Of a DNA stretch of 64,000 bases, positions 22,927 to 33,475 are shown one piece after another (position 1 is the stretch's first letter; every line of letters begins with the position of its first letter). Where the stretch lies: contig JBAJFG010000020.1 in assembly GCA_037903475.1 (NCBI GenBank), forward strand, positions 186,001 to 250,000, written 5' to 3'. Position numbers and translations under genes: made by a program. The stretch is from Ancylostoma caninum (lineage: Eukaryota; Nematoda; Chromadorea; Rhabditida; Ancylostomatidae). The notes under the pieces are model-generated. The model was not told where the DNA came from, did no database searches, and saw only the letters and a program-made list of their open reading frames with translations.

Positions 22927-23581
22927 TTAACCCATTGACGACCGCGCCTATTTTTGCGTGTCTGGCGCGTGGGACCAACGTCCCTTTCAAGAGCGCGGCG
23001 CCCGCGGAGTTCCGCACTGTTACGATAAGATAATTAGGACTAAAACAGATCTTCTGCAGAAATAATTTGAAATCTAGTTCCAGAAGATTACTAGTATCAT
23101 CGGACCGAAAAAGGGGACAACCTAAACGCTTCTGGATTCCATTAAGGCCGAAGGAAGTTTGTGGAGGGTGTTTTTAGTGTTATAGGGGAGTGTTCAGAAA
23201 GGATAGACGTTCATACGGCTCTAACCTGACGAATAAGGAAGTGCAGGATGTAATGAACGTGTTTCTATGTAGGAAACGTGGCTTTTCTTTAGAATATTTC
23301 CATCCACCACACAAAAAATGTAAAGTAATCTCCCTCGATTTCAAAATCTCACCCTTTTTATGATATTTGTCGCAATAAAGGAGAACTCTTTCTTGAACCA
23401 CAGTTATTTTAGACCTTTTTAGGAAGTATTGTACACATTTTATATGGAAATACTACAGAATAGTTCGAAAATAGGGTCCAGTACTTGATAATAGGGGCGC
23501 GGCTCACCTTTGAGCCGCGCGGTCCCACGCGACCAAAAAAGCGCGGCTCACCGGTGAGCCACGCGGTCGCCAATGGGTTAA
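22927..23581 (-). mobile_element. TTAA-flanked MITE, piggyBac-like, copy 2 (inverted)
   Basis: TTAACCCATTGACGACCGCG at the left and CGGTCGCCAATGGGTTAA at the right, with TTAA at 22927-22930 and 23578-23581. It is the reverse-strand counterpart of 3562-4165. It carries about 50 extra bases near 23500-23550, where the GGCTCACCGGTGAGCC end motif is partly duplicated as GGCTCACCTTTGAGCC. Confidence 0.8.
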
Positions 23582-24609
23582 GTATGATAGCTTCAGACCG
23601 AAGTCTAAAGACAGTTACAGAAATATTTGATCCCTCTTCAAAGGAACAGCAAGCAGCACAGGTGATTCGTAAATGTCCAAGCATTTTGGCCCAGTAGAAT
23701 ACGCTGCAGAGTCGCGGGGAGCAGAACGACATACGTGGCTTATGACAGAAAGAATGCTGCGCCGCGGCGAACTTTATGTATTGGTCCCTGCTAGGTCCTA
23801 AAAGTTTACTGTACTTCTATAAGATGGATCCGTATTAGGAAGATAATGAAATCTTAACTGGCCAGTGGTATGAAGAGGATGCGGTGACGTCCACGTGTGG
23901 GGGGGACGCCACGGGGCCGGTCCAATGCTGTGAAAGATGTGCGCCAGCTCACGGATATGGTGGCAAAGGAAGAGCCCCGGCTCTAATGTGCGCAGAGATG
24001 TACAATACCTATTTGGGCTCAAGGTGCTATGCGCTTGATTTTGAATATTGATATTATGCTCTTTCATGTAGTCTATTTGTGGTCTATAGCCGATTTGTGT
24101 CTAGAGCAATCACTCCATCCTTCCCCCCCATACGTATGTATACTCACCCCCCCCCCCCATACGTATACTCAAGCGATCTCTCACCACGTAGAGTATCACA
24201 ATAGCCAGCAAAAAATTAACTGCCTATTGTAACCAATTACTTTGAATCGATGACATTCTGCTACTAACCACTTACATAGCAAATGGATAAGAGTAGTTAC
24301 ACACTAGTCTAGAGTCCGGCTAACGACGGTCCTCCAGACTTTCTCAATGCTCGCTTCGTTGTCGTAAATATAGCTCTTATTGCGACTAAATTGACTAGAT
24401 TCTCAAAATGTCATCGAAGAAGCAAGGGATAAAAGGAAGGAGTGCTGTCAATGAATCCCGTTTATGGGATGCGCCGACTTCATCTAGGAACTGTATGGGC
24501 ATTGAATGCGCATGTGCGCCGTATAGTGACTCAGAGTATCAATGTAGTGCTTCATCCTTCCAGACTCCACTGGTCCCAGTTTACCGGAGGGACAGAAGGC
24601 TGAATTAGC
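23582..24609. other. No gene seen
   Basis: It includes C-runs at 24126 and 24148-24158 within duplicated CCATACGTAT motifs. Frames are short and unsupported. Confidence 0.45.
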
Positions 24610-24680
24610 TTAGGGCGAGAACGAACCATCGATCGTGTGCGTGCGCAGTGAGCATCTTACCACTGCGCCACACCCTCCTT
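24610..24680 (-). pseudogene. tRNA-like sequence, probably SINE head
   Basis: On the minus strand a perfect A box TGGCGCAGTGG (24670-24660) precedes a B-box-like GGTTCGTTCTCGCCC (24627-24613). The 3' acceptor strand does not pair with GGAGGGT at the 5' side, so a working tRNA is unlikely. Confidence 0.45.
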
Positions 24681-25046
24681 TAAAAAAAACAAGAAGGGAA
24701 ATGGAGTACGATTTCAGCCTTCTTTCTAAGGGCAACATATACTATCTGCGTGCATCAGTCGCGCATCAGTCGCACGCATCTATTTACGAAGGATTTTCCA
24801 GGGGACCGATCAATGCAGCATTAGATCCTCAATGAAAACAACGCCGCGAGCCCGTAAATGCGCGTGTCTGAGCTGCGACTGCAAAGGGACTGGGCCCCAT
24901 TCTTCATCACATAGACGCTCTCGCGTTAGTCGCACGCATCCACTATAAATTGCCCTTTCTTCTTTCATGAACGAAAATTGGGATAGCTATATGTGAACGA
25001 ATAATGCGAAATGTTCATGGAAAATAGTTCAGTTCGTTTGAGACGA
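24681..25046. other. No gene seen
   Basis: It holds a short repeat of GCATCAGTCGC (24752, 24764) and GTCGCACGCATC (24769, 24929). Nothing coding was recognised. Confidence 0.45.
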
Positions 25047-25230
25047 TATGTGATGCTGCCAACTAATTTGTCCCCTTAAAAATGCAAGTTGGGAATGAAT
25101 GGCCATAATCCGGACCGTTCGGAGTGGCACAGTGAAAATGAAATGGTGGCATAACACGAACCGTCCGGATTTTGCCATTCATTTTCTACTTTGCATTTTT
25201 GCGAAGACAAATTAGTTGACAGCGTCATAT
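25047..25230. mobile_element. Small hairpin MITE
   Basis: Arms of about 80 bp: left CCAACTAATTTGTCC ... ATCCGGACCGTTCG, right the inverse CGAACCGTCCGGAT ... GACAAATTAGTTGAC. TA-rich dinucleotides flank both sides. No coding capacity. Confidence 0.65.
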
Positions 25231-25296
25231 ATGAAGAGGTAAAGGCATGATTGGTATATATGCACACCAAAATTGCATAGGAGTATGCTAAGACAT

Positions 25297-25375
25297 CCTA
25301 CTGATCTTTCAGTATGTGGCGTGCGCCAGCAGTCGTCTACAGCTGGCGCACGCCACATACTGAAAGATCAGTAGG
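25297..25375. repeat. Perfect 34-bp palindrome with 11-base loop
   Basis: 25297-25330 and 25342-25375 are exact reverse complements (arm core TATGTGGCGTGCGCCAGC). It abuts the left end of the inverted-repeat element at 25386. Confidence 0.9.
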
Positions 25376-25385
25376 AGTAAAGGCC

Positions 25386-26617
25386 TGGGCTGGTAGTAAA
25401 CCCCCCGATCTCGTGAACTCCTAGCTGCCAACATGTCGTGACAGTGTCGCTCACATTTGTCGCGAGATGTTCATGAACTCCCCATGATAAAGAGGGTGCT
25501 TTCGCTGATGTCGCGACATAGTTGGCAACTAAGTTCAATGACTATGTCGCGACAGTGGTTGGTAGCCATGTTCGTGACCTCTTGGTCATGAGGCGCAGAC
25601 AATAAAAGTTGAGGAAATAGTGTGGAAGTCAACGAGGCGTGATGTCACGAACTCGAACGGAGTTCGTGAACGTCCTGTTCGTTGACAAGAGAACGGTCAG
25701 GTATCGGCATTGGTCATTCTCAGATCAAGATCGAAACGAAGCTCCTTTGAAACAGCGCAGATGTATGAAGCTCTTAAACCTTTGTCCATATGCCTTGCTT
25801 CGTCCAGTCGTAAGTGTAATACACAGTTTGATAAGAAGACACAAGAGGAGGAAATTTTCAGATATTTTACATTCGTTTTAGAGATTTTAGAAAACCATCG
25901 AGTACCTCGAACATAGCGCTCTTAGCCAGCTTTTCTCATGGTAAAGGGATCTGTGAAATAGTTGTTAAATGATCCGGACAAAGAATCCGCAAATCAAAGG
26001 AGGTAACTCTTTCACAGGTTTCGGCGAATAGGATAAGGGGAGCGGTTACGTTGCGAAAAGGTGTGAGATATCACAAAACGAGCATGGACCATGCAGATCG
26101 AAAGCTTCACACTCAGCTGACGTGTGGGGCCTGATCATTCTCGTTTGAATTGCTTTTTGGCAGGGACTTCGAACTAGAATTTCAAAGTACTGGGGAAGGA
26201 TTAAAAGAACTCTTGCGAAGTGTAGAGTTCTTAGGAGTTACTCAAAATTTGAAGTGGAGAAAGAAGTGTATGTGAATGTTTCATTTGATTAGGGGATATG
26301 TAGTCACTTACTCCGCAAACAAAGTTCTCAAAGACAGGATACACGTCTTGCTGTGGTTTTGCAAAAGGCTTGAAATGTTTGGGAAGCGAACCCTATCCCT
26401 ATCACAACAGTGTCGGGTTCTTGCGGCAAACGCACTAACCACTAGGCCATGTGCGCACGTTCTTTGCTGAGTGATGTTCGGTAGAAATACATTGATTAGC
26501 GAAACACGCATTGATGTCGCGAAATTCTCGCGAAGTGTTCGCAGATGTCGCGAACCTGGTGCCAACGTGTTCGCATCTTGGATGTCGCGACATGGGGGGT
26601 TTACTACCGGCCCCGAG
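25386..26617. mobile_element. About 1.2-kb element with inverted ends and TGTCGCGACA palindromes
   Basis: The left end GGGCTGGTAGTAAACCCCCC and the right end GGGGGGTTTACTACCGGCCC are inverted repeats. Near both ends the palindrome TGTCGCGACA recurs (25509, 25545, 26583) with variants such as TGTCGTGACA. The interior encodes nothing recognised; a tRNA-like relic lies at 26380-26455. A relic near 62660-62690 (GATCGCGACATAGCTGGCA) resembles the subterminal part. Target duplication not established. Confidence 0.55.
26380..26455 (-). pseudogene. tRNA-like sequence
   Basis: The minus strand has the A box TGGCCTAGTGG (26449-26439) and, about 50 bases on, the B box GGGTTCGCTTCCC. Length is tRNA-like but the anticodon arm is irregular and acceptor pairing is not evident, so it is taken as a relic or SINE head. 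Confidence 0.45.
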
Positions 26618-26929
26618 GATGGGCGGGGGTGTCACGCGGAAGAGATGATTGCGCGCGAGACTCCGCCTTCGAACGCTTCGAGAAAAAAAAAAACTGGGCC
26701 CAAAAATCAGCCTTCCCCTTCAGGTACTTGTCAGTGTAGCGCACCCGGATGGCTGCAGCGCTTAGTAGAGGGCCATCAAAGACTTGGGAGAATGGTTGCC
26801 CACGTGCAAGAACTCGCTGAGGGTCCGGCATGTGGGCCCGGATGTGAAGATGTCACGCCTCCGACCATGACACGCGTGAAAGGTTCCTTCGCTAAGATGA
26901 AGAAAAAATGGGAGAAATCGAGAAGAACG
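26618..26929. other. No gene seen
   Basis: A plus-strand frame crosses the element end at 26617 and runs to 26950 (including RVKGSFAKMKKKWEKSRR), without splice or domain support. Confidence 0.35.
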
Positions 26930-27445
26930 TACTCTGATGCCTGGTGGTGATACATATGGCAAGAGAATGTGTTTGGCAATACATTTTACGACAGAATCAG
27001 TAAAGACCCTGTTTGTCAATACAAACGGCAAAGGAATCTGTTGGCAATACATTTGACGAGACTTGCTTAGCAATACAAAAGGTAAGGTTCGCGTGGGCGA
27101 TAAATTTTACGGGTGTTTTGATAATCTGTTCATTTCATTCTTGGTTGGAGGCATAACCATCGGCGGTGCCGATCTGGTTGGCTCAGCTGGTAAGGCAGCG
27201 GTCTCCGGAAATTGGTAATATGGCGCGATTGGTGGAGATATCGAAGTGTTTTCGCGGTTGATAACCCTTTTGTTTGACGATACAATTGGCAAGGTTCGTG
27301 TGACGATACATATGACGAGGTTTGTTTGGCAATAAATTGGTCTGGCAGTACATTTGACAGGTTTCGATTGCCCGGTTAGTTGCCAAGTCCATCTGCGAAA
27401 TTGTTGTACGAATCTCGCCCATTGTATCGCCAGTGAACGTCAGAG
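26930..27445 (-). repeat. Interspersed repeat with GCCAAAC units and embedded tRNA-like A box, copy 1
   Basis: On the minus strand short units of the type TGTATCGCCAAACAAACC recur every 25-35 bp. In the middle is GGCTCAGCTGGTAAGGCAGC followed by GGTCTCCGGA on the plus strand, close to a tRNA D-arm and A box. A second copy lies on the plus strand at 45815-46405, with the same order of parts. Confidence 0.65.
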
Positions 27446-27741
27446 TATAGTGTTAGGAAGTAAAGGCTCAAAACGCGCATTTCTGCACCATCCTGATGTA
27501 AAATGAGGAAAGTTTTATCGAGCTGAATGAAACGGACCTGCTGCAAACCATACAAGACATCCCTGCCATTCTCAGCAATGTTGATAAAAGGTACTGGTAG
27601 CGGAGTTCCTACAGGGGAAGATTCTGTGGGTAAGTCTACGGGTGTTGCACCGACTTCTTGTTGGGAAGGCTTGATTTGTTCCTCTGATTTGACTTCATTT
27701 GCCTCATTCTGCTCCGTTTTGTTTTCATCATTTCGAACCAT
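27376..27741 (-). CDS. Candidate ORF, unknown, 3' end in a repeat
   Basis: From an ATG at 27741 a 121-codon frame starts MVRNDENKTEQNEANEVKSE, an acidic and polar segment, followed by PVPFINIAENGRDVLYGLQQ, then VRFIQLDKTFLILHQDGAEM and a hydrophobic stretch. It stops at 27376. The last 20 or so codons (from DVHWRY) lie in the repeat shared with 45815-46405, so the end may be an exonised repeat or the true exon may stop earlier. Composition before that point is protein-like. No family is recognised and no splice partner was found. Confidence 0.35.
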   Translation of the reverse strand: MVRNDENKTEQNEANEVKSEEQIKPSQQEVGATPVDLPTESSPVGTPLPVPFINIAENGRDVLYGLQQVRFIQLDKTFLILHQDGAEMRVLSLYFLTLYSDVHWRYNGRDSYNNFADGLGN

Positions 27742-28611
27742 TTTTAGGACAATCCTAAATAGAGCATATTTATGGAGTGGAAATTGCCTGGGGCAAAAGT
27801 TACAATAGGATGCAGCGCACGTTTGAGGCGGAAGTATGCTTTGGAGAACAAGTTTCAGACTGATACACACCAGGTGTACTCGTTATTTTCGAAAACAAGT
27901 GATTGATAATAACCACACACCGTTGAACAAGGAAACTCTCACTCAATCATTCCGTGTGAGGCCTATGGCATACATCACAGCGACACCGTCGCGATGGAGA
28001 AAATGGGTGGGAATGATGGGAACAAAACGTTGCAAGTTTTCGTTTCTTATCACACAACTTGCGTGGAATACTGGTGCTGGTATAGGAGCAGTTGTGCGGA
28101 AACTTTCGGTGGTGAACGGTCGCAGCGACAGCGTCGCTGTCTCGTATGCCATCTCAGGCACCCTTACTCAGGCAATTTCGAGGGCAAATCCCGTTCCGAA
28201 CGAACGGGTCGAGGGTTGGAACGAGCGCCTGGATGTTTTTGCCCGAGATGTAGCCGCGTTCAGGCCGCTGTAGGGCCGCTGAAAACGGGGGTAGCATTCT
28301 TATCCGCCCGAGTACTGTCCGCGTTCAGGCCGCCGTGAGCTCGCAAACCGTAGGGCGCCCCTGCTCCTAATCCAGCGTCCGAGGCAGCATTCTGTCGCTT
28401 GGACGCGTGCATCTTGACAATCTGTGGACCTGTGGCAGCTTGATCACTGTTTGCGCACAGTCTCGCACGGATGAGCGGCGGGCTCGACGCCGTTTTGGAT
28501 CTACAGGAGCATAAAAACAACATAAATACGCCAATTCTTATCAGAAATACGAAAAGATGACTGCTTGCAAGGTCCATTCATGTTTTCATAATGCCAGCCT
28601 TTTTCTATCGT
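27742..28611. other. GC-richer stretch, no supported gene
   Basis: GGCCTGAACGCGG-type words recur (28255-28265, 28318-28330 and again at 28798) in what may be a decayed repeat. A minus-strand frame at 28577-28260 starts with a hydrophobic run but overlaps these repeats. Confidence 0.4.
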
Positions 28612-28690
28612 CGATGGGATTCGAACGAACCTGTTCATGGTTAATGAATGATTGATAGTCCGCTGCTTTATCCACTAGGCCATCCATGCT
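28612..28690 (-). pseudogene. tRNA-like sequence
   Basis: The minus strand shows ATGGCCTAGTGGATAAAGC (A box) and GGTTCGTTCGAATCCCATCG (B box and T arm) about 45 bases later. The region between is longer than a normal anticodon arm plus variable loop. It may be an old intron-containing tRNA pseudogene or SINE head. Confidence 0.5.
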
Positions 28691-30440
28691 GCTCATCTCT
28701 TCCATCCCTGTGTTGCCTTCATCTTTTGTCACGTCCCTACGATCACCAACCAACCACCCCGACCGGGCCATTTTTTTATTGAGCCGAAATATGTAGGCGT
28801 TCAGGCCGCTTTTTGGAGATAATTGCCAACGGTCAGTGGCGCGAAAAGCCGGCTGATGCCCAACACTATTTGCAATAGCGGGCTGAATCATTCGCGAATC
28901 AACCGGAATGATTCTGCGCCCAGCCCGCGATTCGCCGGACAGCGCGTTTGGCCCGCAACATGCGTCGTTTCGCCCGCTGTTTGCCTGCTATTGGAACTCG
29001 TTCAAACGTTTCGTCGGGGATTTGCCGGCGATTGGAACGGAATTTGCCCCCGAAATTGTCTGAATAGAGGATCACCCACGCACCATTCTTTATTTCAGAG
29101 GACTGGCCGCGTGGGGTTATCATCTTAGCGGACGAACCGCGCTCCGCATTTTTCGGACGGAGCAGCTACTCAGAACCCCTGAAGCAAGTTGCAAACAAGG
29201 ATTTCTCAAAAACAACCTGCAAACAAGCTCAAATAAAGTGGTTTGCAAGCTCTTGTTAAAAACAGGTCAGATATGAAAACAATTGCTGAACTTCCCAAAC
29301 TCCAAAACTTTTCGAGCTTCTACATGAACCAAGCAACTATAATTGGTGGGTATTAAGTTCAAAGGCAGTGTCTCACCTCATTTCGATCTTGAGACGCTAA
29401 CAGACTTTGGACCACTCCAGTGCGAGAATTGCCTCAAAACGGCAAAGAAAAAACTTCCACAGGCGCAACCAATTGTAGATTGTACCAGCTGCTCGTGTTT
29501 AATGTATAAACGCGTTTTGCCATATAAAAAAGCAAAGAAGTAATTACAGTTCATTTTTGATGGGCTATCGATCTTTTCCCACAGTCGGCCCAGAAATTCA
29601 AAAATTTGGATTCGTTCAAAAAAATTGTACTCTGCAGCTCATGAAGATTGTATCATTATACAAATCTCTAGAACGATTTCTGAGGTGAGCCACTGCTTTT
29701 GAGAAGACCAGTACCTTCTAGGGGAGCATCCGCCCGTTCTGACGAGTTTTATTCGAGGTGAGCCGCTATTTTTTACAGATACCATTGTATGGTCTACATG
29801 AGTACATAGACCAACAATGTAAGCACATCCTTCTCTTATTTTCTTTTGTTGTTTAAAATCTGTGTTACATGCTCTTGGTTCTTTATGTAGTGAATGCCTT
29901 TTCAAGTGCTTTCTACTCCACCACATTTCTACATTTACAACTACATAATACATAATACACATCACACATTTTAGGTTCGCACTTATTTTGTTCCAGCAGA
30001 TCTTCCTATACAAGTGAGCAGTCCTAGTACGGAAGTTTTGAAACAGAAAGATCACTTGGATCAACTGAAAGATTTACTTGGAATTCTACTAGGTCAGCTG
30101 GATTTTCGCTGATATCATACGTGCCATGATATGAAACTGAACCCTGAGTTGATTATGATATCATGAGAGTCGATCCGGAAAATCAACTAGATGTTGAACA
30201 AGTGGTGAACTCTGCTTTGACTAGTAAGAAAGTTGTCATATGTGGTGTTGCTAGCATAGGAGAGGCCGATAAACACCTCCCGATATATCTGCGCTTAACT
30301 CTTAGTTGACATGCATAAAGACCGATTAACATGAACTGCTCTGTGAAAATGGTTCAACTTTTCTAGCATGATATGATACCTGCTCGCATGGGTATATAAA
30401 CGGTGGAAGAGGGATTGTTCTATTCAGATACAAACGGGGC
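28691..30440. other. No gene seen
   Basis: It includes an inverted pair near 28874-28929 (GCGGGCTGAATCATT and AATGATTCTGCGCCCAGCCCGC) and AAGTTGCAAACAAGG/CCTGCAAACAAGC words near 29188-29225 that faintly recall the 23/30-bp satellites. Confidence 0.4.
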
Positions 30441-31095
30441 GAACCGAACACGATGAGGAGCGGTATCAAGAAAAAAAAAACGCGCGACATGTCACTCGCT
30501 CTTGAGTTCCATTGCTACACGGACGTATTTCTGCGACGATTTCACTTTCCCATATATGGACACCGACGAACTCCTTCCGCGACGGCGGCAATAAGAGGGG
30601 AAAGAAGAAATATTCTGAAATTTGGGAATCCATTAAATCGATGGGGGATTCAAGGTTGTTCCACTTCGGAATACTCGTCCAACCGCTCAACTTAGCATCA
30701 AGTGTTCGGATGAATTACTGCGGGCCCAAATTTCATTCAGAGACAATGGAGAGAAACCGGACTAGGCGGAGTCAACAAAAATCAAGTAACTTAACGAGTG
30801 GATTTCTGGGACTGGGGTGTTAAGTACCATTACTGGGCGCCGGCGCACACTTTCCACTTCAACGCTCAGAAATGAGAAAATAACAAATGTCGCAGAATTC
30901 GGAAATCCACAACGTCCCTGAAGAAAAATCGATAGTTGCTCCCATGTTCCTTCAGATCGGAAAACTCGTCCAGCCGCTCAGCTCGACCTGATACTTGGGA
31001 TAAGTATGGAATTTTTTTAAAGACTCGTAGCGTTCTGAAAAAGAAGCACTCCCTCTCTGTTTCCATTCCTGAGGTGCGGAAACAGTTGATCACTA
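30441..31095. repeat. Diverged local direct repeat
   Basis: TCGGAATACTCGTCCAACCG (near 30665) and TCGGAAAACTCGTCCAGCCG (near 30957) sit in about 100 bp of weak direct similarity. No gene was supported here. Confidence 0.4.
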
Positions 31096-32734
31096 CAGGT
31101 ACGTGAATTCCTTCATTCCAAAGAATAACATTCTATAGAAATACAAGTTCCCACAGTAAAGTTCACCTATGAATCATAGAGGGTAGTACACTAATAGTAG
31201 GATTGCTTGACTGATATGTATCACTACAACGTGGCTCTAGGTACTCAACGTTTTCATGTGAGCGTTCAATCAGTTGTCAGTCCAGACAGAGAACTGCGAA
31301 ATCGAACATGTACTATGTCAATTTTCAAGTGGGACGTCCGAGGTGTGAAAGCGACGTGACCACTTTTCTAATCTGAACCAATTAGCAGTTCGCTTTCTTC
31401 CCCCTTCCTACCCATGAGGCAGCAGGTCAGTTCCCTTTTGTTTAGTAAATTCGAAAATTCAGTCACAATCTCCTGCAATGGCTAGGGTTTGTTGTTTTTG
31501 ATGAATATAGATTACACTTCAGTTTGTTTCCTTCTCATGAATAATTAATATCTTAGCATTACTCATTGGCTTCCGATGAGGATGCTTCCGCCGAAATCTG
31601 AAGACGACGCATAAAAAAATATGCAGATTGACGAAATACAATGAACAGAAGGACATGAGATTTGTACCTTCTCTGTGCACAGCGAAGTCGTCCCTAGCTG
31701 CTTTTCAAACCTTTGGATCTCAGTTTAGGTCATGAGGTGGCCCGAATAGCAACTGTTTATTTTTGCCAGTGTTTCACCAAATGTTACTACAACACTAATA
31801 ATGTCTGTATTCTGTATAAAAAAGGTCCGTATCATGTGAGAGAGAAGACTCATGAAAAATTCGCAGTAGTTCTTCAGCTCTATGTAACCCTGCCAGCCAA
31901 GTTATTAAAACTGCTTTATTTCCTGAGGTTTTGGCAGTTTCGCTTTCTCCAGAATCTGAGTAAGTCAACTCTTTCAAATGTTCACTAGTCGGGCTGAGAA
32001 AGTGTATTTGAACAGCTAAAATTGAACGACAGTCCTTCCTGTTGAACGCGACAGAGAAGTGTATTTGTTCATTGGTCGCTTCCGTTTCTTGGAATTAGCG
32101 AGCGGAAAACTCATTACTCATAGCTCAGAACCCCAAAAAAGTGCCAAAAAAGTGCCGAAAGAGTAGAGACTTTTCAAGGAGTTTGCACAGTACTAACGTC
32201 TTCGCCCTAATTTTGTACGAGAGCGACGTGTGTTAGAGGCAAAGTCATTTCTAAGAATGTGCAATATGTTCGCGTTGCAACATTTCCACTTGATAAAGTG
32301 AGTCCTCCTGCACTTACTCAGAAAGCACTATACTAAACCCTGATCTCAAAGATCACATCCTTTTCACCCCATCCAACAACAGGCCTCATTTTGAGTTTCT
32401 GTAGATGTAGGTAGATACAGTACGAGCCGTATTGTGCCTTTAAAACGCAGAGGCAAAGATTGTTTCACATTTTTTAATGTTAGCGGGATCGTGCGCTTCA
32501 AAAGGGTATGTGAACAAAAGCGGAAACTAATCAGTAATCATTTATTGCAAGCGTTCAAATACGCCCATGGAAAAACAGCGAGAACTCGTGGTCTATTATC
32601 TGAAAGAGGGCGCCTGATCAGATTTTGTGTGCAATTACGACCGCACTGGTTCCAACGATAGTAGGACGCCGCAGGATGCGTGTGGAAGGATATTTTAGCA
32701 AGTGGTAGAAACATCGAAATGGAAGGAATCACAC
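31096..32734. other. No gene seen
   Basis: Short frames only, no splice-supported exons recognised. Confidence 0.4.
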
Positions 32735-33475
32735 CAAAATATATTTCTCAGAGATTCCGGGACGGCGAACATAGGCCGAACACGTTTCAACAGCAATTAC
32801 ACCGCGAGATGAAAAGGCTGTGTTTTGGGGCGATGAACTGGTTTGCATGTTTCAAACCTGGGATCGTAGTTCAATCTGGGCGCAGGGCTGTGTTCTTCCT
32901 GTAGACTTGAGTAAGTGGATGCTTACGCAAGCTCATCCAAGAAGATTCCCAGACCCGTATCCACATTCCGTGACTACGCTTGGTGGACGCTGCGGTCCCG
33001 CGGCGGACCCGCAGATCTGCGTCGCACCCGCACGCAGCCTCACCGCGTGGATCTCGTCTAACCGATTATTGAACTGGGCCACGGATTTAATGGGGCCTCA
33101 GTCGGCCTGATGAGCCTCGCATGGCTCGCATTGTCTCCGCCGAAGCGGAAACATGACAAAGCTCTGATGCTTAACCAGCGGCTTATACATATATACCTCC
33201 CAGGGGACGAGTCGCCACCTGGCATGTAGCAAGTAGAACGTATATACAACATGAGGGGCGGAACGCAGGTTGAACAACACTACTGTGAATCGGGTAGCAA
33301 CTATGTAGCCCCCTCAACGCTGCCGGAACACGGGGTTTGCTGCTCTTAGCAGTCCGAATGCGGCAGTTCTTTCTTATGCGGCAATATCTGCCTTCCATTT
33401 TTTTTTTGGGGGGGGGGGGGTGCGGCTTGGCAGGTTCTGCTGCGTTTGTCTTATCCAGTTGTCTAAATAAGGAAG
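32735..33475 (+). repeat. About 740-bp interspersed repeat, copy 1
   Basis: Landmarks in order: GAACTGGTTTGCATGT, CAATCTGGGCGCAGGGCTG, GTAAGTGGATGCT, CCGCACGCAG, GTAGCAAGTAGAACG, CGGGGTTTGCTG, CTGCCTTCCATTT, then a G run. The same order occurs on the minus strand at 57265-56590. Subsegments recur at 56160-56290. Class unknown. Confidence 0.75.

Noticed and set aside
27836..28273. 145-codon plus-strand frame
   Set aside because: It crosses GC-rich repeat words, competing frames on the other strand are equally open, and no motif is recognised.
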